From Gracilaria vermiculophylla (lineage: Eukaryota > Rhodophyta > Florideophyceae > Gracilariales > Gracilariaceae): 64,000 nucleotides of DNA. Location: assembly GCA_019155205.2 (NCBI GenBank), contig JAHNZQ020000016.1, forward strand, positions 1,118,992 through 1,182,991, read 5' to 3'. Below, in pieces: positions 31,309 through 44,076 of the stretch. The number at the start of each line of letters is the position of its first letter. The stretch's first letter is position 1. The position numbers and the translations under genes are program-made. The notes under the pieces are model-generated. The model did not search any database. It was not told the origin of the DNA and saw nothing but the letters and a program-made list of their open reading frames with translations.

Positions 31309-32139
31309 GCATCTCTTCCCCTCAAATCGTTCAACGTGAATCTTTGGTTGATGATCGAGCACCTTATGGTGCAATAGGATAAGTTGAACTTAACATTCTC
31401 TCTGAATATGTTGGAATTCAGACTAATTGGTAGCTAGGAAAATACATAAGTCTCTCAAAGCTCACACGCACCGGCAATATGGCTCAGAAAAGCATGCCAG
31501 TCTAGCTCGACGCATTCTTGTGTCGACTGTGGTAACGGCCATCTCAGAAAATGGAAATTTCTGCAGCATATCCCCCCTAGTACTTGAAGGCCCATCTCAG
31601 TGGATGATCAGACACAATGCTCCTAGAAAGGGTAACATAGAGTATTTGGAAAGTAATTCATTAGCCTTCCTCATCGACGGAAACATTGATTACAATTCAG
31701 TGGTTGACCATGATTTCTCAAGCTAAATGCCACTGGATCGTTTCATCATGAATCGAAACAGCACGTCAACCGTGTCATGCCTCAGTGCTGTAACAACACA
31801 TGATATGCAATAGAAAGAGGTCAAGAATGTCATCTACAAGGTTCACAAGCACATTTATGGACTCGCAACATTTCAAATGCTGCGTGTTCACACATTTGTT
31901 CTTTCGAAAAGAAGCTTGTAGCCTGTAAGTTACAGACGACAAGCTTCTTCTCGAAATAACCCATCTGTGGAATGATACAAGAGCAACCTCCATCGCAAAA
32001 ACAAGGAAAATATGAACTGCATGTCGTTGCATCTGTCCTCCTGTGTCAAGAAGAAAGTTCTCTATCAGCTCCTTGTCTAATAGTATCAATGAGATTATGT
32101 GCGGAGATCATCTCTACCGGGACGAAGTGCTCAAGGCAC
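31309..32139. other. Degenerate copia interior (protease/integrase expected)
   Basis: This lies where protease and integrase should be. Only short frames are left, none clearly alignable by eye. Confidence 0.4.
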
Positions 32140-34840
32140 ATTTTATGGATCCCTTATATAGGTACTCAGGTACATTTATAGTGTCTTTAGCAGAGCTCAA
32201 CGATGGTGGGCTTTATTTTGAAGCTGCTTGGGTAGGACAGTTCTGGTACTCAGAATCCGTTCAGGCGGACAAAGGGTTTCAGGTCGGTGCGTTTTAAGTC
32301 TACGCTGAGAATTCGGGTATTCAGATGCGTCCAGTACCTCCTGGTCAACACTCGAAGAACCCAATGGATTCTTAGCACAATATTATTCGTGTTATTTATC
32401 TTCGACTCCAGGAATCTGCTGGTTCCTACGATATCTCCAAGCTTGCTGCGCAGAAAGCAGTCTCTATTTCAAATGATTTATACGATAAGCACATCATACC
32501 TGCGTTTGAACTAGCCAAAGAATCCACAAATTCTGTTGTATGGGCACCTCAAGAATGCATTGTTCCTGGCAAAGTTCAAAACGCGCGAGATAAAATGTCG
32601 TCGCAAATTGTTGCTCATTCTGCACTTAAATGCAGCCCAGGATCTACCTCTATCAGTGAATGATATGATTGAAGGTTTCCAGAAGAAAAGGCATTACAAG
32701 AGAGACAAAAGGTCAGTCCCAAAGCCGCTTCTTTCGATCCACAGTAATGGTAGATCAATATGTGTTCCTGAAAACGCTGGAAGCCAAATAACTGTCGCTG
32801 TTGAAGAAGTGAGGCCAGCAATATCGCAAAATAGCGTTGGGCAAGACTTGCAAGATAGGATCGACACGTTGGATGAGTAACTACATGAAAAGGCTGTTAA
32901 AGGCATGGAGACAGATACACCCTTCGATGAAGAGTCATCGACTGCGACTGGAGAAACTTCCGATGTTGATTTTTCAACCCAGACATCAAAGTCAGAACCC
33001 GAAACTGGAGACAGAATCTCTATTTTCTGGCCCCTGGATGATCAGTTCTACAAGGGTATTGTACACTCTACAGATGATACTGGTCGTGTTGAGATTCACT
33101 ATGATGAAGGCGACACTGAAAACCTCGAAAAGAGAAAGGAACATTAGAAATTTTCAAGTGCACTTCGTGCATTGGCTGGAATTCTGTCCAATACCCTTGA
33201 GGTAAACAGCATTGAAAGCTTAGTTTTGTTCTCCATGCTCGAACTTTTTGACAACACGCCCTTCCTTATTCACCAGACAGAAATGTTTGATCAATTTCCG
33301 CCGGTCATCGCATACAAAGCGGAAGAGGAAACGTCCCTAAAGACTGTGCGATCAGTGTCTAAGAGTGAGGTTCCACCGATATCTAAAATTATAAACAGTC
33401 ATGTACTATATAAAGTGAAAAAGAACGATGACGGATCTTTGAAGCTTAAAGCTCGCATCGCACCGCATGGAAACGGTGACGACTTGAAAGAATTGTTGAG
33501 CAAAAACTGCGCTACCTGTTCTCCAACAGTTTTTCAATTCTTAGAATCTATTGCATCTTTATTTGGCTGAACTCTGTACAAGGCTAATTTGAAAGAAGCT
33601 TTTCTTCAGACAGGAGCAGCCCAGCATGTTGTATATGTCAGACCACCAAGAGAGAGCAAGATGAAAGGATCTCATTTAAGGGTCCCTCTGACTGCTGCAT
33701 ACGGCCTGTTCAATGCCAATGCTAAATGTCCAAACCAGTCTGACCAACTGATGGATGATATTGGACTCACACAATACACTCATGTTCTGCAACTGTTTTT
33801 CTAAACGGAAAACAGAAGGCTGTTGCTTATTGTTGCAAAAATTATTGAAGACTTGAATGTAGCTGGTGGACAATAACGGGCAAGAAACTTTTCGGAAAGG
33901 TTTGATAAGAAGTTCAAGTTTGGTGATGTTAATCATGGTCTTAGAAAACTTCGCTATATTGATATCGATATTTCTCAACATGAGAACTGCACTATTGAAA
34001 CCGATGCCGACGATAAGCGAGATGGATCTAAGGAATATTCTCTTTCCAGGCAAAGTCGGAAAGAGTATAATGAGCCCTTAAACAAGATTGAGAAGTCTGC
34101 ATTTGCGTCTTTCAACATCTCATTTTGATGGGTTGGAACAGCTGCATTTCCCTTCTGTGCATTCCACTCCAGTTATCTTCTGTAGAAAGCACCTGACATC
34201 AATATATGCCATTTGATTGGGCAAATGAACATTGTTAGGAAGCTCGAGAAGCCGGTACAGCAATTTCTTATCGACCAACTGATGTACTGGAGCTAGAGCT
34301 ACCTGTTCTTGTGTTTGTAGAAGCCTCTGGAACTAATGATGTTGGACAGCTAAGAGTGGTAGCTTAACCGTTGGCTGGCGAAATGAAGAGCAATTCCACC
34401 TACCATCGTATATCTTGGATTCCGCACAAGGCAAAACATCCCGTTAAGATTCAACCTACGGCAGAGACTGTAGCTGCAGGCGATAATATCGACGAATAAT
34501 ATGTAATATCTAGCGCCTACACTGAACTTCTAAACATGGACATTCGTTTTCGGCTCTGGGTTGACTCAAAAGATTTATTCACGTCTCTATCTACTCAAAA
34601 GAATTCAACTGAGAGATCGATCAGGGGTGATGTTGGACGTATCCTGTATGCGTTTCAGACCGGTGCTGTGGAATAAATATATTGGACACTTGGAAAGACG
34701 AATCTTGCCGATTCTCTGTGTTAGAAAAACAGCGGTCTCACAGACGCTCTTCGACTGAATCTCTGCTCAGGTAGGCTCTACATGGATTTAGATGCTTTCT
34801 CAGAAACCAAAAGCTCAAAAACACCTTGGCTGAATAGAGA
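32140..34840 (+). pseudogene. copia pol: Tudor-like segment, reverse transcriptase, RNase H
   Basis: In order: FWPLDDQFYKGIVHS with VEIHYDEGDTENL (33031-33130), a Tudor/Agenet-like segment before RT; RT start SEVPPISKIINSHVLYKVK and LKLKARIAPHGN (33367-33480); LKEAFLQTGAA and VYVRPPRE after a TGA at 33568 that replaces the expected Trp of LFGW; then NHGLRKLRYIDIDIS (33930) and RNase H-like VDSKDLFTSLSTQKN and GKTNLADSL (34560-34720). Many stops. No functional polymerase remains. Confidence 0.72.
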
Positions 34841-34846
34841 GGAGTA

Positions 34847-35487
34847 TGAATATGACGGGCGGTCAAATTTCGAATATGACGACCAGTCTTTTTTGTATTC
34901 ATATTGCATTTATGATGCATCCTGTAACAATCAAGAATAGTCTAGGTTATTCTAGGCTGTTCTGGACGCATGCCAGCAATGCATATTTAGCGTGGCATTT
35001 ATGTTTTTAGTCGCAGTGAAGAACTTTATGTTGCATTGCTGTAACGCATCCAAAGGTTTCTAAGAAGAGTTTAAAGTAATTGAGAAGCATCTAACTAGTA
35101 TATTGGATATCTGTGATTATGCCACCATTTAGGCGGGGTATAATTCTCTACATAAGAGCTCGTAGATGCCAAGTAGCGGCACCAGCACCCAACCAATGAT
35201 TATTCCTCAAGGAAAGTCATCATTTGAGTTTATTTCACCTATCTTTCTTTGCCCCAACTGGTCTTTCGTTTCAAAACCTTATAATTATGACTGTGCATTT
35301 GATACATACGTGTCTGTCCGTGCAAATATATCCTTTTGATTTTTGGTGCTTTGCTACTTATACTGAACCTATCTGTATGTCCGCATCGAGTAGAAGTCGT
35401 TACGGGACCACGCTATCTCGTAATTGTGTAGACAAAGTTTTCCACCTTGTTTGTGCTATTGACTTGCTCGATTGCAAGTTACATCCT
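34847..35487 (+). repeat. 3' LTR of the copia element, about 355 bp longer than the 5' copy
   Basis: Matches the 5' LTR at 34847-34921 and again from about 35276. The intervening 34922-35275 is absent from the 5' LTR. It begins TGTAACAATCAAGAATAG, so it is either an insertion here or a deletion in the other copy. Confidence 0.65.
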
Positions 35488-36589
35488 AACTATTATGAAA
35501 GCTAACAGGAAAGTCAAATGCTTGGCGTGTCGAGAACAACGCATGTTATATCGTTAAAACCTCACAAACAACGTGGCGCAAAATAGCTGCAGTCGCATAT
35601 TTTGCACTTCATAGAACAATACACTTTCCAGAACTGTCATGAATCATCAAGTAAATTAGTGCAATTGTCTTGAAACTTCCTGCGACTAGACAAATACCTC
35701 GAGAGCTTCCGAAGCCAACCGATGGAGCTGCAATATCTCTGTTTTTCTCCTTCCAAAAGTTGCTTGTTTTCTCTCCAGATAAATCAGCGTTTTTTTAGAA
35801 ACGATTCCGTACTGCTCGAAAACGTTGCATACATAGATTGACATGTTTGGAAACTTACCAGCTGTCTACAATTAAGTACTAAACGTTTACCCAAGGTAGG
35901 CCTATCTTTTTGAACAGCTAAACTTTGCACCTTTATTCTTGTACTGTTCTGTAGATTGCTTTGCCATTAATGTAATTTGTTTTTCAGCGCTTCTTTTTTT
36001 TACAGTGTAGACTTATAAAATGGCTATGAAAAACATGAACACCATGGGTACCACAAAAAGTATTCCGACAATAGCTCTATCTCGCTGCACAACACTTACT
36101 TACTATCTTTCACAACAATTCGTATGTAAAATCTTTACCGAAAGCATCTAATATGCTCCCTGACTCACTCTGTACATAAAAACATTTTAAAAATCGTTCT
36201 AAAGTTCTATAAAAGATTGAAACTCTATATTGTCACTTTTGTCTCATTTACTGAAGCGCCCTCTTTTTGAAGACTCCCACTACTAAAAGAACATAAAAAA
36301 ACTTAATTTTATATTCATTTACCCTAGTATCTATTTAAATAAATGTTTTTTATGATGTCGTGAAGGACCATTCTTTCAACTTCTGAAAGAAGGATACTTT
36401 ATGCTTTAAACGGCGAAGAAGTTTTCGAATAACATACTGCGAGAACGTTTACGGGGCTTCCTTAGTGTCATTCGCAACTTCTCGAGACGCCCCACATCTT
36501 GCTCACAAATAGCCATATAAAGCCGGTCATGAAAAATAAATTTCCACTGCAAATCCAACCATCGTATTTAAGGCTGTACTATGAGATAA
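35488..36589. other. AT-rich spacer, no gene or repeat recognised
   Basis: Between the copia and gypsy elements. It contains no open frame of note and no recognisable element terminus. Confidence 0.5.
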
Positions 36590-36943
36590 TGACATAGAGT
36601 GCTGGGGTTTTTGCGGCTGGATATTCGATGGGTCCCTGCTACTATACGCAGACGCCGTCTGAAAACGCATTTTAAGAGGTGAAGCCCGATTTCAGCACGA
36701 CATTAGCACTGATTGCAATGCAGAATCAGTGTCAGCCATATCCGCAAAAGATTGGAAGAGTGTAGTTTCGAGGAATGCTGCAATACAGGCTCCAAGTGCA
36801 TGCTTTGTAATATAAAATTATGACCATCTGCTTCTATCTCACCGCGCCAAATGTACAGTCCTTGCATTTTCATCCTCTCTATGTAGCATCAAATATGACT
36901 GCATCACAGGCTGTAAGCTCCTAAGCACCAGGTAAGGTGCACA
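36590..36943 (-). repeat. gypsy 3' LTR, 354 bp
   Basis: Direct repeat of 41438-41791: shared blocks include GTGCTGGGG, GGGTCCCTGCTACTA, GGAATGCTG, TAAAATTATGACC and CACCGCGCCA. The copies differ at many positions, so the insertion is not recent. Confidence 0.88.
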
Positions 36944-36952
36944 ATTGTCGCC

Positions 36953-39900
36953 TTAAACACATATTGATGTCCACGTAAATGCTCGAAGTAGCAGCAGCAA
37001 GAGATTGTGATGCACAATACAGTCATGGAACGCTTTTCTTAAGGTACCCTTACTATCAATGAAATCCCTCCTGGGCTGACATTCTGCATCATAAGTGGGA
37101 GAATTGTCTAGCAATGTTAGCCATTGATATCTACGTCCACGTTTCTTAAAAGCTAAGATATTGTCTACAATGTAAAAAAGATTTCGTGCTGACCCTGCAA
37201 CCGGCAGTGCAGTCTGTGGCATGGCAGCAGTCGTCAGCTCTTCCGTTTGCGTACGGTAAGGTTTTGAAAACGACAAAATAGCTACGGGACGGATCTTAAT
37301 GAGCTTTGGTAGTTCCAGACGTAATGCATTCTTTCCAATATATTCCAGTACTGTATAGGGACCGAAGTACTGGCTTGAAAAATAGTCTTGGGGCCGCACT
37401 CTTGCGTAACTGCCCTCAAAAAGCTTAAGGGGTGACAGAACTCTGTCTCCCACGCTACGTGAAAGACGCCCAAACTTCCCCGTAGCCTCCGCACTTTTCT
37501 TTGCTTTCGCAGGCTTGTCACTAAACTGTGCATCTTCCAGGGCACATTGTAGAGGCCTTCTCAGGTCTTTTACAGACTGCACACGAATCTCTGAGCAAGA
37601 TAAAAAATCAAGAGGACACTTAAGATTCCAACCCAAATCAACTTCCAGTAGGGATAGACCAAAATCCTCTAATACTGAAAAGTTGTAGGCAAATTCGGTA
37701 ACCTGTATTAGCTTATCCCAGCCATTTTGTTGAGAACCACAGAAACATCTCATGTGGTTTTCGATCATACGATTCATCACCTCTGAAGCACTATCTGTTT
37801 GTGGATGACGGGCTGTAGATATTCGCATCGTTACTCGGAACAGTCCCATGAAATGTTTTCAGAAGTTTGACAACAACTTTGGGTATATTTCTGAAGTAAT
37901 TATCTCCGGGGGCCCATGTTGCGGGAAGACATGAGTGAAGAACGCAGTAGCTACAGCGATTCCGTCGTCAGTTACCTTTGAAGGTAAAGATCTTACATTC
38001 CGTGACAAATGGTCAACACAGATTGTGATACATTCGAATGCCTTTTCCGTTTGAGGTACGCTTACTATGAAGTCAGTTGTCAATCAACCACAGCAGCTGG
38101 CTGAAACATGTAGTGGGGTTGGATCATCAAATAAGTTACCTTGATGATCCTTCTTTTCTTGACATGAGGGAAAGCCAGCGCGGTACTCTCTTACGACTTT
38201 CGCCTTATGCCGCCAGTGAAATGAGGAAAGCCGGCCCAATGTTTTTGTGTACGAAAAATGTCCGCCAAGCATTAAATCATGTGCCCATTACAGAACTTCA
38301 AGTCTGCCCCGTCTAGGCGCGCAGAGCTTGTCCCCACAATGAAGTTTCCATCTATCTAACTTAAATAAGGGAATCCAGCGCTTGAATTTCTTGCCCTTCG
38401 TCTCCGTCTTGAGGATTTCTTTTTCAGTGCGAGAAAAATAGGCCCAAAGAGTTGATCAGAATGGTAGTCACTAATGCCTTCCTTCATTCCATCGTTTTAA
38501 ATATGTCACTTGAGGGGTGATTCACTGAAGCTCTATGCAGAAGTCCTGACTACGCATCTCCCAGCACATGGATTCTTCTCCATTGCAGGCACATCTCTCT
38601 GGTATTGCAGGATGCAAGTACTTCAAGCCGGCGTGCTTCCCGGCGCTTGATGTTCTTCTTTGTCATAAAGTTCTTCACAACCTGATTGTCCGTTAGCACG
38701 ACGCAGCTCGAACCTTCCAAGTAGAACCGAAACATTGTAAAGCAAATACCTAACCAGTAATTATCTCTCGTTCGCAGCATAATTCTGGTCTGCAGGGTTT
38801 AACGTCCTAGACATACTAGCAATGAACCGATCTTTGCCATGATTTTTAAGCTGCGTTAAGGTCCACCCGACAGCTGTCTGGAAGGCATGTATATGAACCC
38901 AAGAAGGACAATCCCACTTCGGAGGTTGTAAAATTGGTGCCATAGTTAGTGCTGCATTCTAATCATTGAAAGCAGGATGTGCATTAGCATCCCAATTCTT
39001 TAAACCCTTGTTATTCTAGGTAAGTAACATGAGTGACGAGGCACATTGCGAGAAGTTGTTAACAAAGCGTCAGAAGAATTGTACTTGTCCCAAATATTAA
39101 TTCTGTCAATGTACGTGGCTTTGGCCAGTTCTTGACAATTTCAATTTTGGCAGGGTTCACTCGCAACCCTTCCTTCCACACATGGAGACTTCTATATTCC
39201 GTTTCTTGGGTCGTAAACTGCCACTTTGTAATAGAAGCAAAGAGTTTGTGATTTCCAAGTATTTTCAATACAGCTTGGACGTGTTCCAAATGCTCTGCCC
39301 TGGTCTCGCTATAAATGAGGATATCTTTCATGGAGACCACGAGGAACACATCAATGAGATCATGCTTCGTCTTCTTCATGAGCGTTTGGAAAGTGGTTGG
39401 CGCTTTATAGAGCCCCATTGACATGGAGAGATACCCAATTTGCACGTACTTCGTATTGAAACCCGTTTTTTCATCATCTGCAGGCATAATGCGTATCTGG
39501 TTGAAACTGGTCTTCAAATCTAATTTTGAGAAGTATTTTGCACGTCCTATCCTGTCAAACATCTTATCACACTTCGGGATTGGGTCGTTGTTCCTCTTTG
39601 CTATTATATTCAATGCTCGATAATCAACGACTTCTCAAAGACTTCTTCCTGGCTCCTTCACAAAGAACAGCGGCGACCCATATAGAGACTTTCTATGTCT
39701 GATCTTCCCACTCTGTAGAAGATACTGAACTTGGTATTTTGCAGCCACCAATTCTGAAGGAGGCCATTGGTAGAGAGAACGATGACGGTAGCGGCAAGCG
39801 AAATCAATTTCAATGTCAAAGTCAACTTCCCAAGATGGTGGGAGCCCGGACGGAATTTCGGTTTGGAACACATGTTCAAATTCATGCAGTATGCGTTTCA

Positions 39901-40500
39901 TGTAAGAATCCACGTGGCACAGGAGAGTAATCTTCAAATGTTCCTGCCTGATTTTTCCAGATGTTCCGGACTGCTCAATCGTTGAAACATGGTATATCAT
40001 GGCATTATTATTATCCCCTGACAGCGTTAGGCGAAACTTTGCCACAGTCCTCTTCGTAACTTCAGGAACATTTTCCCTACGTGCTGTTTCTGCTTTCAAC
40101 TTATACCCATTAACCATGATTTTTCTACTCCCATAATCCGTATCTGGATTTCAGGCTACATGCAAAGGCATTCCCAGAAGTACTTCATAACTGCAGTCAG
40201 CCACTATCTATGCCGAAGAGTATGTATGCTCACCAATTCGGACAGCGGCATCCACCACGGACATGCTCAGCTCGGTAGAGTCTTGTTTTGAATGACCGAT
40301 AACCATGTTTGCTGGTCAAATACTCAGTTCGCTGTTAAGTCGGGAGACAAGGGCTTTGCAGACAACATTTGTGTTACAATCATCATCTTTCAGGATGGAG
40401 ACAGGTATTCCATTCAAAGTTCCTTTCACTACCAACAGTGGTACGCAAGGAACTGAACCATCTGCAGACCCAACGTGTCTTCGGATAAACATACTTTGAA
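36953..40500 (-). pseudogene. gypsy pol: protease, RT, RNase H, integrase, chromodomain-like tail
   Basis: From 3' to 5' of the plus strand: protease tail YEVLLGMPLHVA (near 40170); RT (40117-39059) with LVAAKYQVQYLLQSGKIR and YFSKLDLKTSFNQIRI, while the expected F/YxDD box reads VSMKDILI, so polymerase is dead; RNase H (38943-38550) with VLTDNQVVKNFM; integrase zinc region near 38200, core DFIVSVPQTEKAFECI and HGPPEIITS (38083-37859), then STARHPQTDSASEVMNRMIE (37810). The C-terminus has YIVDNILAFKKRGRRYQWL and YDAECQPRRDF, a chromodomain-like module with Trp changed to Cys. Confidence 0.85.
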
Positions 40501-40575
40501 GCAGATACGTGTCTTTCGACCGATGTTTACTTTCGCAAGAACCATGTAGTTTTCCGAAGACCTGTTGGAATCTTT

Positions 40576-41028
40576 CTACACTCCATTTTTCTGCGCAGAA
40601 ATGTTAACCGTGTTCCTGTGTCGGCTACCACTTTTGCGTCCGTGTTTATACTGACGACAGCTGGGCTTATGACATACGAAGCACGCATTGTTCTTGATGT
40701 CTTCCAAACGTTGCATCGAATTCAATCGTGAGCGACCCTTCACGTTTCCAATTTCGATGGCACTGGGCTCCGGCATCTCCCCAAAGATAGAAGAGCTACC
40801 TTCATACGAAGATCTCATGAAAGCTGCTTCGACCCTCATAGCAATTTTCGTAGCCTCTCCGAAGTCATTGCAGTTGACGTTCCCTAACGCAAATCGTATT
40901 TTACCCTTCATACCATTCACGAATCTATCCCATTTCTCACTCGCACTGATGTCAGCGATCGTCAAGACTATGTTTCGAAAGTCAGATAGATAATAGCGTA
41001 CGGAAGATATTTGCCTCAGTACGCGCAA
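40576..41028 (-). pseudogene. gypsy gag fragment with zinc knuckle
   Basis: Contains KWDRFVNGMKGKIRFAL, a typical Ty3 gag capsid block, and a cysteine region CFVCHKPSCRQYKHG that approximates a CCHC knuckle. The upstream part to the LTR (41029-41437) is degenerate. Confidence 0.65.
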
Positions 41029-41437
41029 CGTGTCTCTCGCCCTTTTCTTATGGTCTTCTGGAATAAACTTCTTTCTGAATGTTCACGACAAATTGTGGCC
41101 ACGTTTACGGTTTAATTGGCACTTTCAAAATCGTGTACCACCAAATTGCAGCAGTATTAATGAGGAGACTGGAAGCATATGTAATCCTATTGTCATCCGT
41201 TACAGTTACATTGCTTTCAAGTTCTACAAGTGAAAAGTACTGTTTCACTTTGTATAGCTATTTACTGACAACGAGATAATCAAGTATCCCGGAGAGATTC
41301 TCCGGCTTGTTAGGTTTCAAATTGATAGACACAGCACTACGAGCACTAACACCTCCTAAAACTTCTGGTTAGGCACTGTCGCAGTGACTGGTGTTGGTGC
41401 TCATAGTAATGGAAGCGCGATGCTACCAATGAAACAA

Positions 41438-41791
41438 TGATATAGCGTGCTGGGGCTTTTACGGCCGGCAGTTCCATGGGTCCCTGCTACTACACGTAGG
41501 GTCCGTCTGAATCCCCAAATTAAGAGGTGGCGCCCATTGTCGGCATGCCTTCAGCACTGGATGCAATGCAAAATCGTTTCGAGCCCTCTACGCGAAAGAG
41601 CAAGAGAGCGGAATTTCGAAGAATGCTGTAATAAAGGCTCCAAAAGCATGCTTTATAATGTAAAATTATGACCGTCCACCCCTAATTCACCGCGCCAGAT
41701 GTACAGTCCTCGCGTTCCCAGGCTCTTCATGTAGCATCACGTATGACTGCACCACACTCAGCAAGCTTTTACTCACCACGTACGTGGCACA
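41438..41791 (-). repeat. gypsy 5' LTR, 354 bp
   Basis: Partner of 36590-36943 with identical length. On the minus strand it starts TGTGCCACGTACGTGG and ends CTATATCA. Confidence 0.88.
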
Positions 41792-41859
41792 ATACGTATC
41801 CAATGAGACAAGAAAGTCTAATAACATTTTGGTGTCTCTGTCACAGTTTGAAAAAGTTC

Positions 41860-42560
41860 AAAAAGTTCTCCAAGATGTTCCATACTTATAGTATAAAACG
41901 GTAGAAATCTCTCCAATGATGACGTCAAGGCATAAACCTTTACCGTTGGAATTTGCTAAAAACAGCATAGGTGTGTGCTCCGCACTGGAGAACGTGGTTT
42001 TCAGTGAAGAAAAAATTTTCAACTCAGATGGACCTAGTTGTTTAAACCATTACTGGTATGACCTAAATAATAATGATTATATTTTTTAAAGTGCCTAAAT
42101 AGGGCTCTGTAAGTAATAGTTCTCGAATGCATTTCAAAGTATGGTGTACTGCAAGTTTTCTTTAAAGGAATGTAATTTAAATTCTTTTCAGTAAATTGCT
42201 ATATTAGAAAAAGCTTTATCACCTTCCGTCACGGAACCGACAGGGGGATATACATATTTCCATCAAAATGAGGCTTCTGTATACAGATCTAAAAGAACAT
42301 ATCAAGGGTTTCCGAGAAGAACATGACGGTGTTAGATAGGCCGGCAAAAAGCTGGGATTTAATCATTATCAAAAATGTTTGGGGAACTATAGCAAGAGTT
42401 TCTCACGCTAATTATCACCAGTGTAATAAAAAGAAGTATCTTATTGAGGCCTTGGGGATTTCTCGGTCAAAAACCCGGGAATAATACATTCTAAAGCTAT
42501 GCCGTTGTATGTCTTACAGGATATTGAAGAATATGGATTAAAAAGGCCAACAACGGATTT
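41860..42560 (+). pseudogene. Tc1/mariner transposase relic
   Basis: Degenerate but recognisable: VVFSEEKIFNSDGPSC and NHYWYDLNN (near 41995-42070) correspond to the first Asp block; AKSWDLIIIKNVWGTIARV (near 42346-42400) to the DxNxIENxWG block. Full of stops and shifts. Confidence 0.7.
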
Positions 42561-43250
42561 TTAAACAAATGTTTCGGAACAAATGAAAATAAGGTAGGCG
42601 TATACTTTTTCACTGTCTTTTTATCATTTTGCTTGAAAAATAATGTGTCTATTGCATATTAAACATATTAACTTCAAGGAAATAGACCATACGCATATAT
42701 CTTGAAATGGGAGATAATGGCCCAAAAGAATATTGATGATGGCAAAAAGACCTCACAAAACATCGTCTGACCGCCTGTTCTTTGAGAAGTTCGCACATTG
42801 TAACTGAGCCACAAGGGAGCAAATACGATTAGCTCCGTCAACGCACTTACATGCTGCGCTTTTCGCATTGCCTTCAACAGATTCACAGAGTGGTAGCTGC
42901 ATTGTTGCGGACAAATTTTAAGCAAGGGCATTGTGGCTGCACATCAGGCATTACCCTCTCTGGTCCTAAAAACGTGATCATGAAAAAAAGATTCACTAGA
43001 TTTTTCATACGATTAATCGACAGCACCAAATTTTAAGAGATTTCGGGAAATAATTCGTAACATTCAAAAACTAAGTATCATTATGCAACAAAAATATTTT
43101 CGTCGAAAACTACCAAATACGCTAATGTAAAAGCAATACAAAATACGTATAACATTTACAGAAAAATAAAATTTCGGTACAGTTCCTGGAAAGCTGTTTG
43201 GGTTCATAGTTTCATCATCAGAGCCAATCTGACAAAACGGAGAGTACATA
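42561..43250. other. Unassigned AT-rich stretch
   Basis: No recognisable gene. A minus-strand frame near 42674-42931 has no family signature. A TA precedes the mariner end at 43251. Confidence 0.45.
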
Positions 43251-43807
43251 CAGTGGTCTTCAAAAATATACCAACGGCTCCGGTTTCAAAGTGTAAACAA
43301 GTTAACGTTGATGTATAGTTCTTTCCAGTTTCCCACTTATTGACCTTTCATAAAAGCTTCTTCACATATTTGTTTTACATAATTGACCCTACTCCTTGCT
43401 TTCGTACAGTAGCAAACTACATAGAAACCCTCTTCAAAAGTATACGAACGATTTCAAAAAAGCGCGCGCAAACCTACTGTATCAGCTACAAACTCCATAT
43501 CGCAGCCATTAACATGTGCTCCAATAAAGTCAACACACTTCAAACCACTCACATCTGTTTTCTACCGTCATACAAGATGCCTCNNNNNNNNNNNNNNNNN
43601 NNNNNNNNNNNNNNNNNNNNNNNNNNNNNNNNNNNNNNNNNNNNNNNNNNNNNNNNNNNNNNNNNNNNNNNNNNNNNNNNNNNTTGAGGTTGTCGGATAT
43701 CATCTTAATTGGTAATATATCAAGGAACGAGTTTACGTTGGGATTCATAAACGTATACTCCGATTCGGAGCTTTTTGTGGCCGTACGTATACTTTTGGAG
43801 ACCACTG
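43251..43807. mobile_element. Tc1/mariner element with TIRs, interior lost in assembly gap
   Basis: Left end CAGTGGTCTTCAAAAATATA (43251) and complement of right end CAGTGGTCTCCAAAAGTATA (ending 43807) differ at two of 20 positions, and both are flanked by TA. Just before the gap is ATGCCTC (43578), the same start as the mariner transposase at 49494 (ATGCCTCTTG). The transposase is therefore probably in the unassembled gap and the true element longer than shown. Confidence 0.82.
43584..43683. other. Assembly gap (100 N)
   Basis: Exactly 100 N inside the mariner element. Confidence 0.99.
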
Positions 43808-44076
43808 TAGCTCTTTTGCGATGTTTTTACTTCGCCTGCGCTTTTATAGGTTGGTTTATTGTTTGTTCTTCTATTTTGAGCAATTGATTTTAGACTATAC
43901 TATAATAGTCTCCATCAACTGCGCGAAAAGAATTACGAAGAATATTTGCATTAGTCACTGACACAAGTAAACTAAAAGTATCCTCATAATATGTTTCGCT
44001 CCATTTTTATTTCCAGCGAATTAAGATTAATAAAAACATGAGCATTCTAATAATGTTATCCACGATTACCCGATCT

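Larger units (their letters stand above)
30047..35487 (+). mobile_element. Ty1/copia-like retrotransposon, decayed
   Basis: Direct terminal repeats begin TGAATATGAC at 30047 and 34847. Between them, on the plus strand, are gag (30346), integrase-region relics, reverse transcriptase (33172) and RNase H (34500), the copia gene order. A purine tract (GAGAGGAG) precedes the 3' repeat. Coding frames carry many stops and shifts. The right boundary is approximate, and no convincing target duplication was seen. Confidence 0.8.
36590..41791 (-). mobile_element. Ty3/gypsy retrotransposon (chromovirus-like), 5202 bp
   Basis: Two LTRs of identical length (354 bp) bound it. Genes run on the minus strand in gypsy order gag, protease, RT, RNase H, integrase, with a chromodomain-like end. 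Read on the minus strand, LTRs begin TGTGC and end in CA. The five bases outside each end (GATAA and ATACG) do not match, so the target duplication is lost or the ends recombined. All genes are broken. Confidence 0.88.

Noticed and set aside
41792..41796. Target duplication for the 5.2-kb gypsy
   Set aside because: Outer five bases (GATAA and ATACG) do not match.
43340..43687. Frames running through the N gaps
   Set aside because: Translation across placeholder bases has no meaning.
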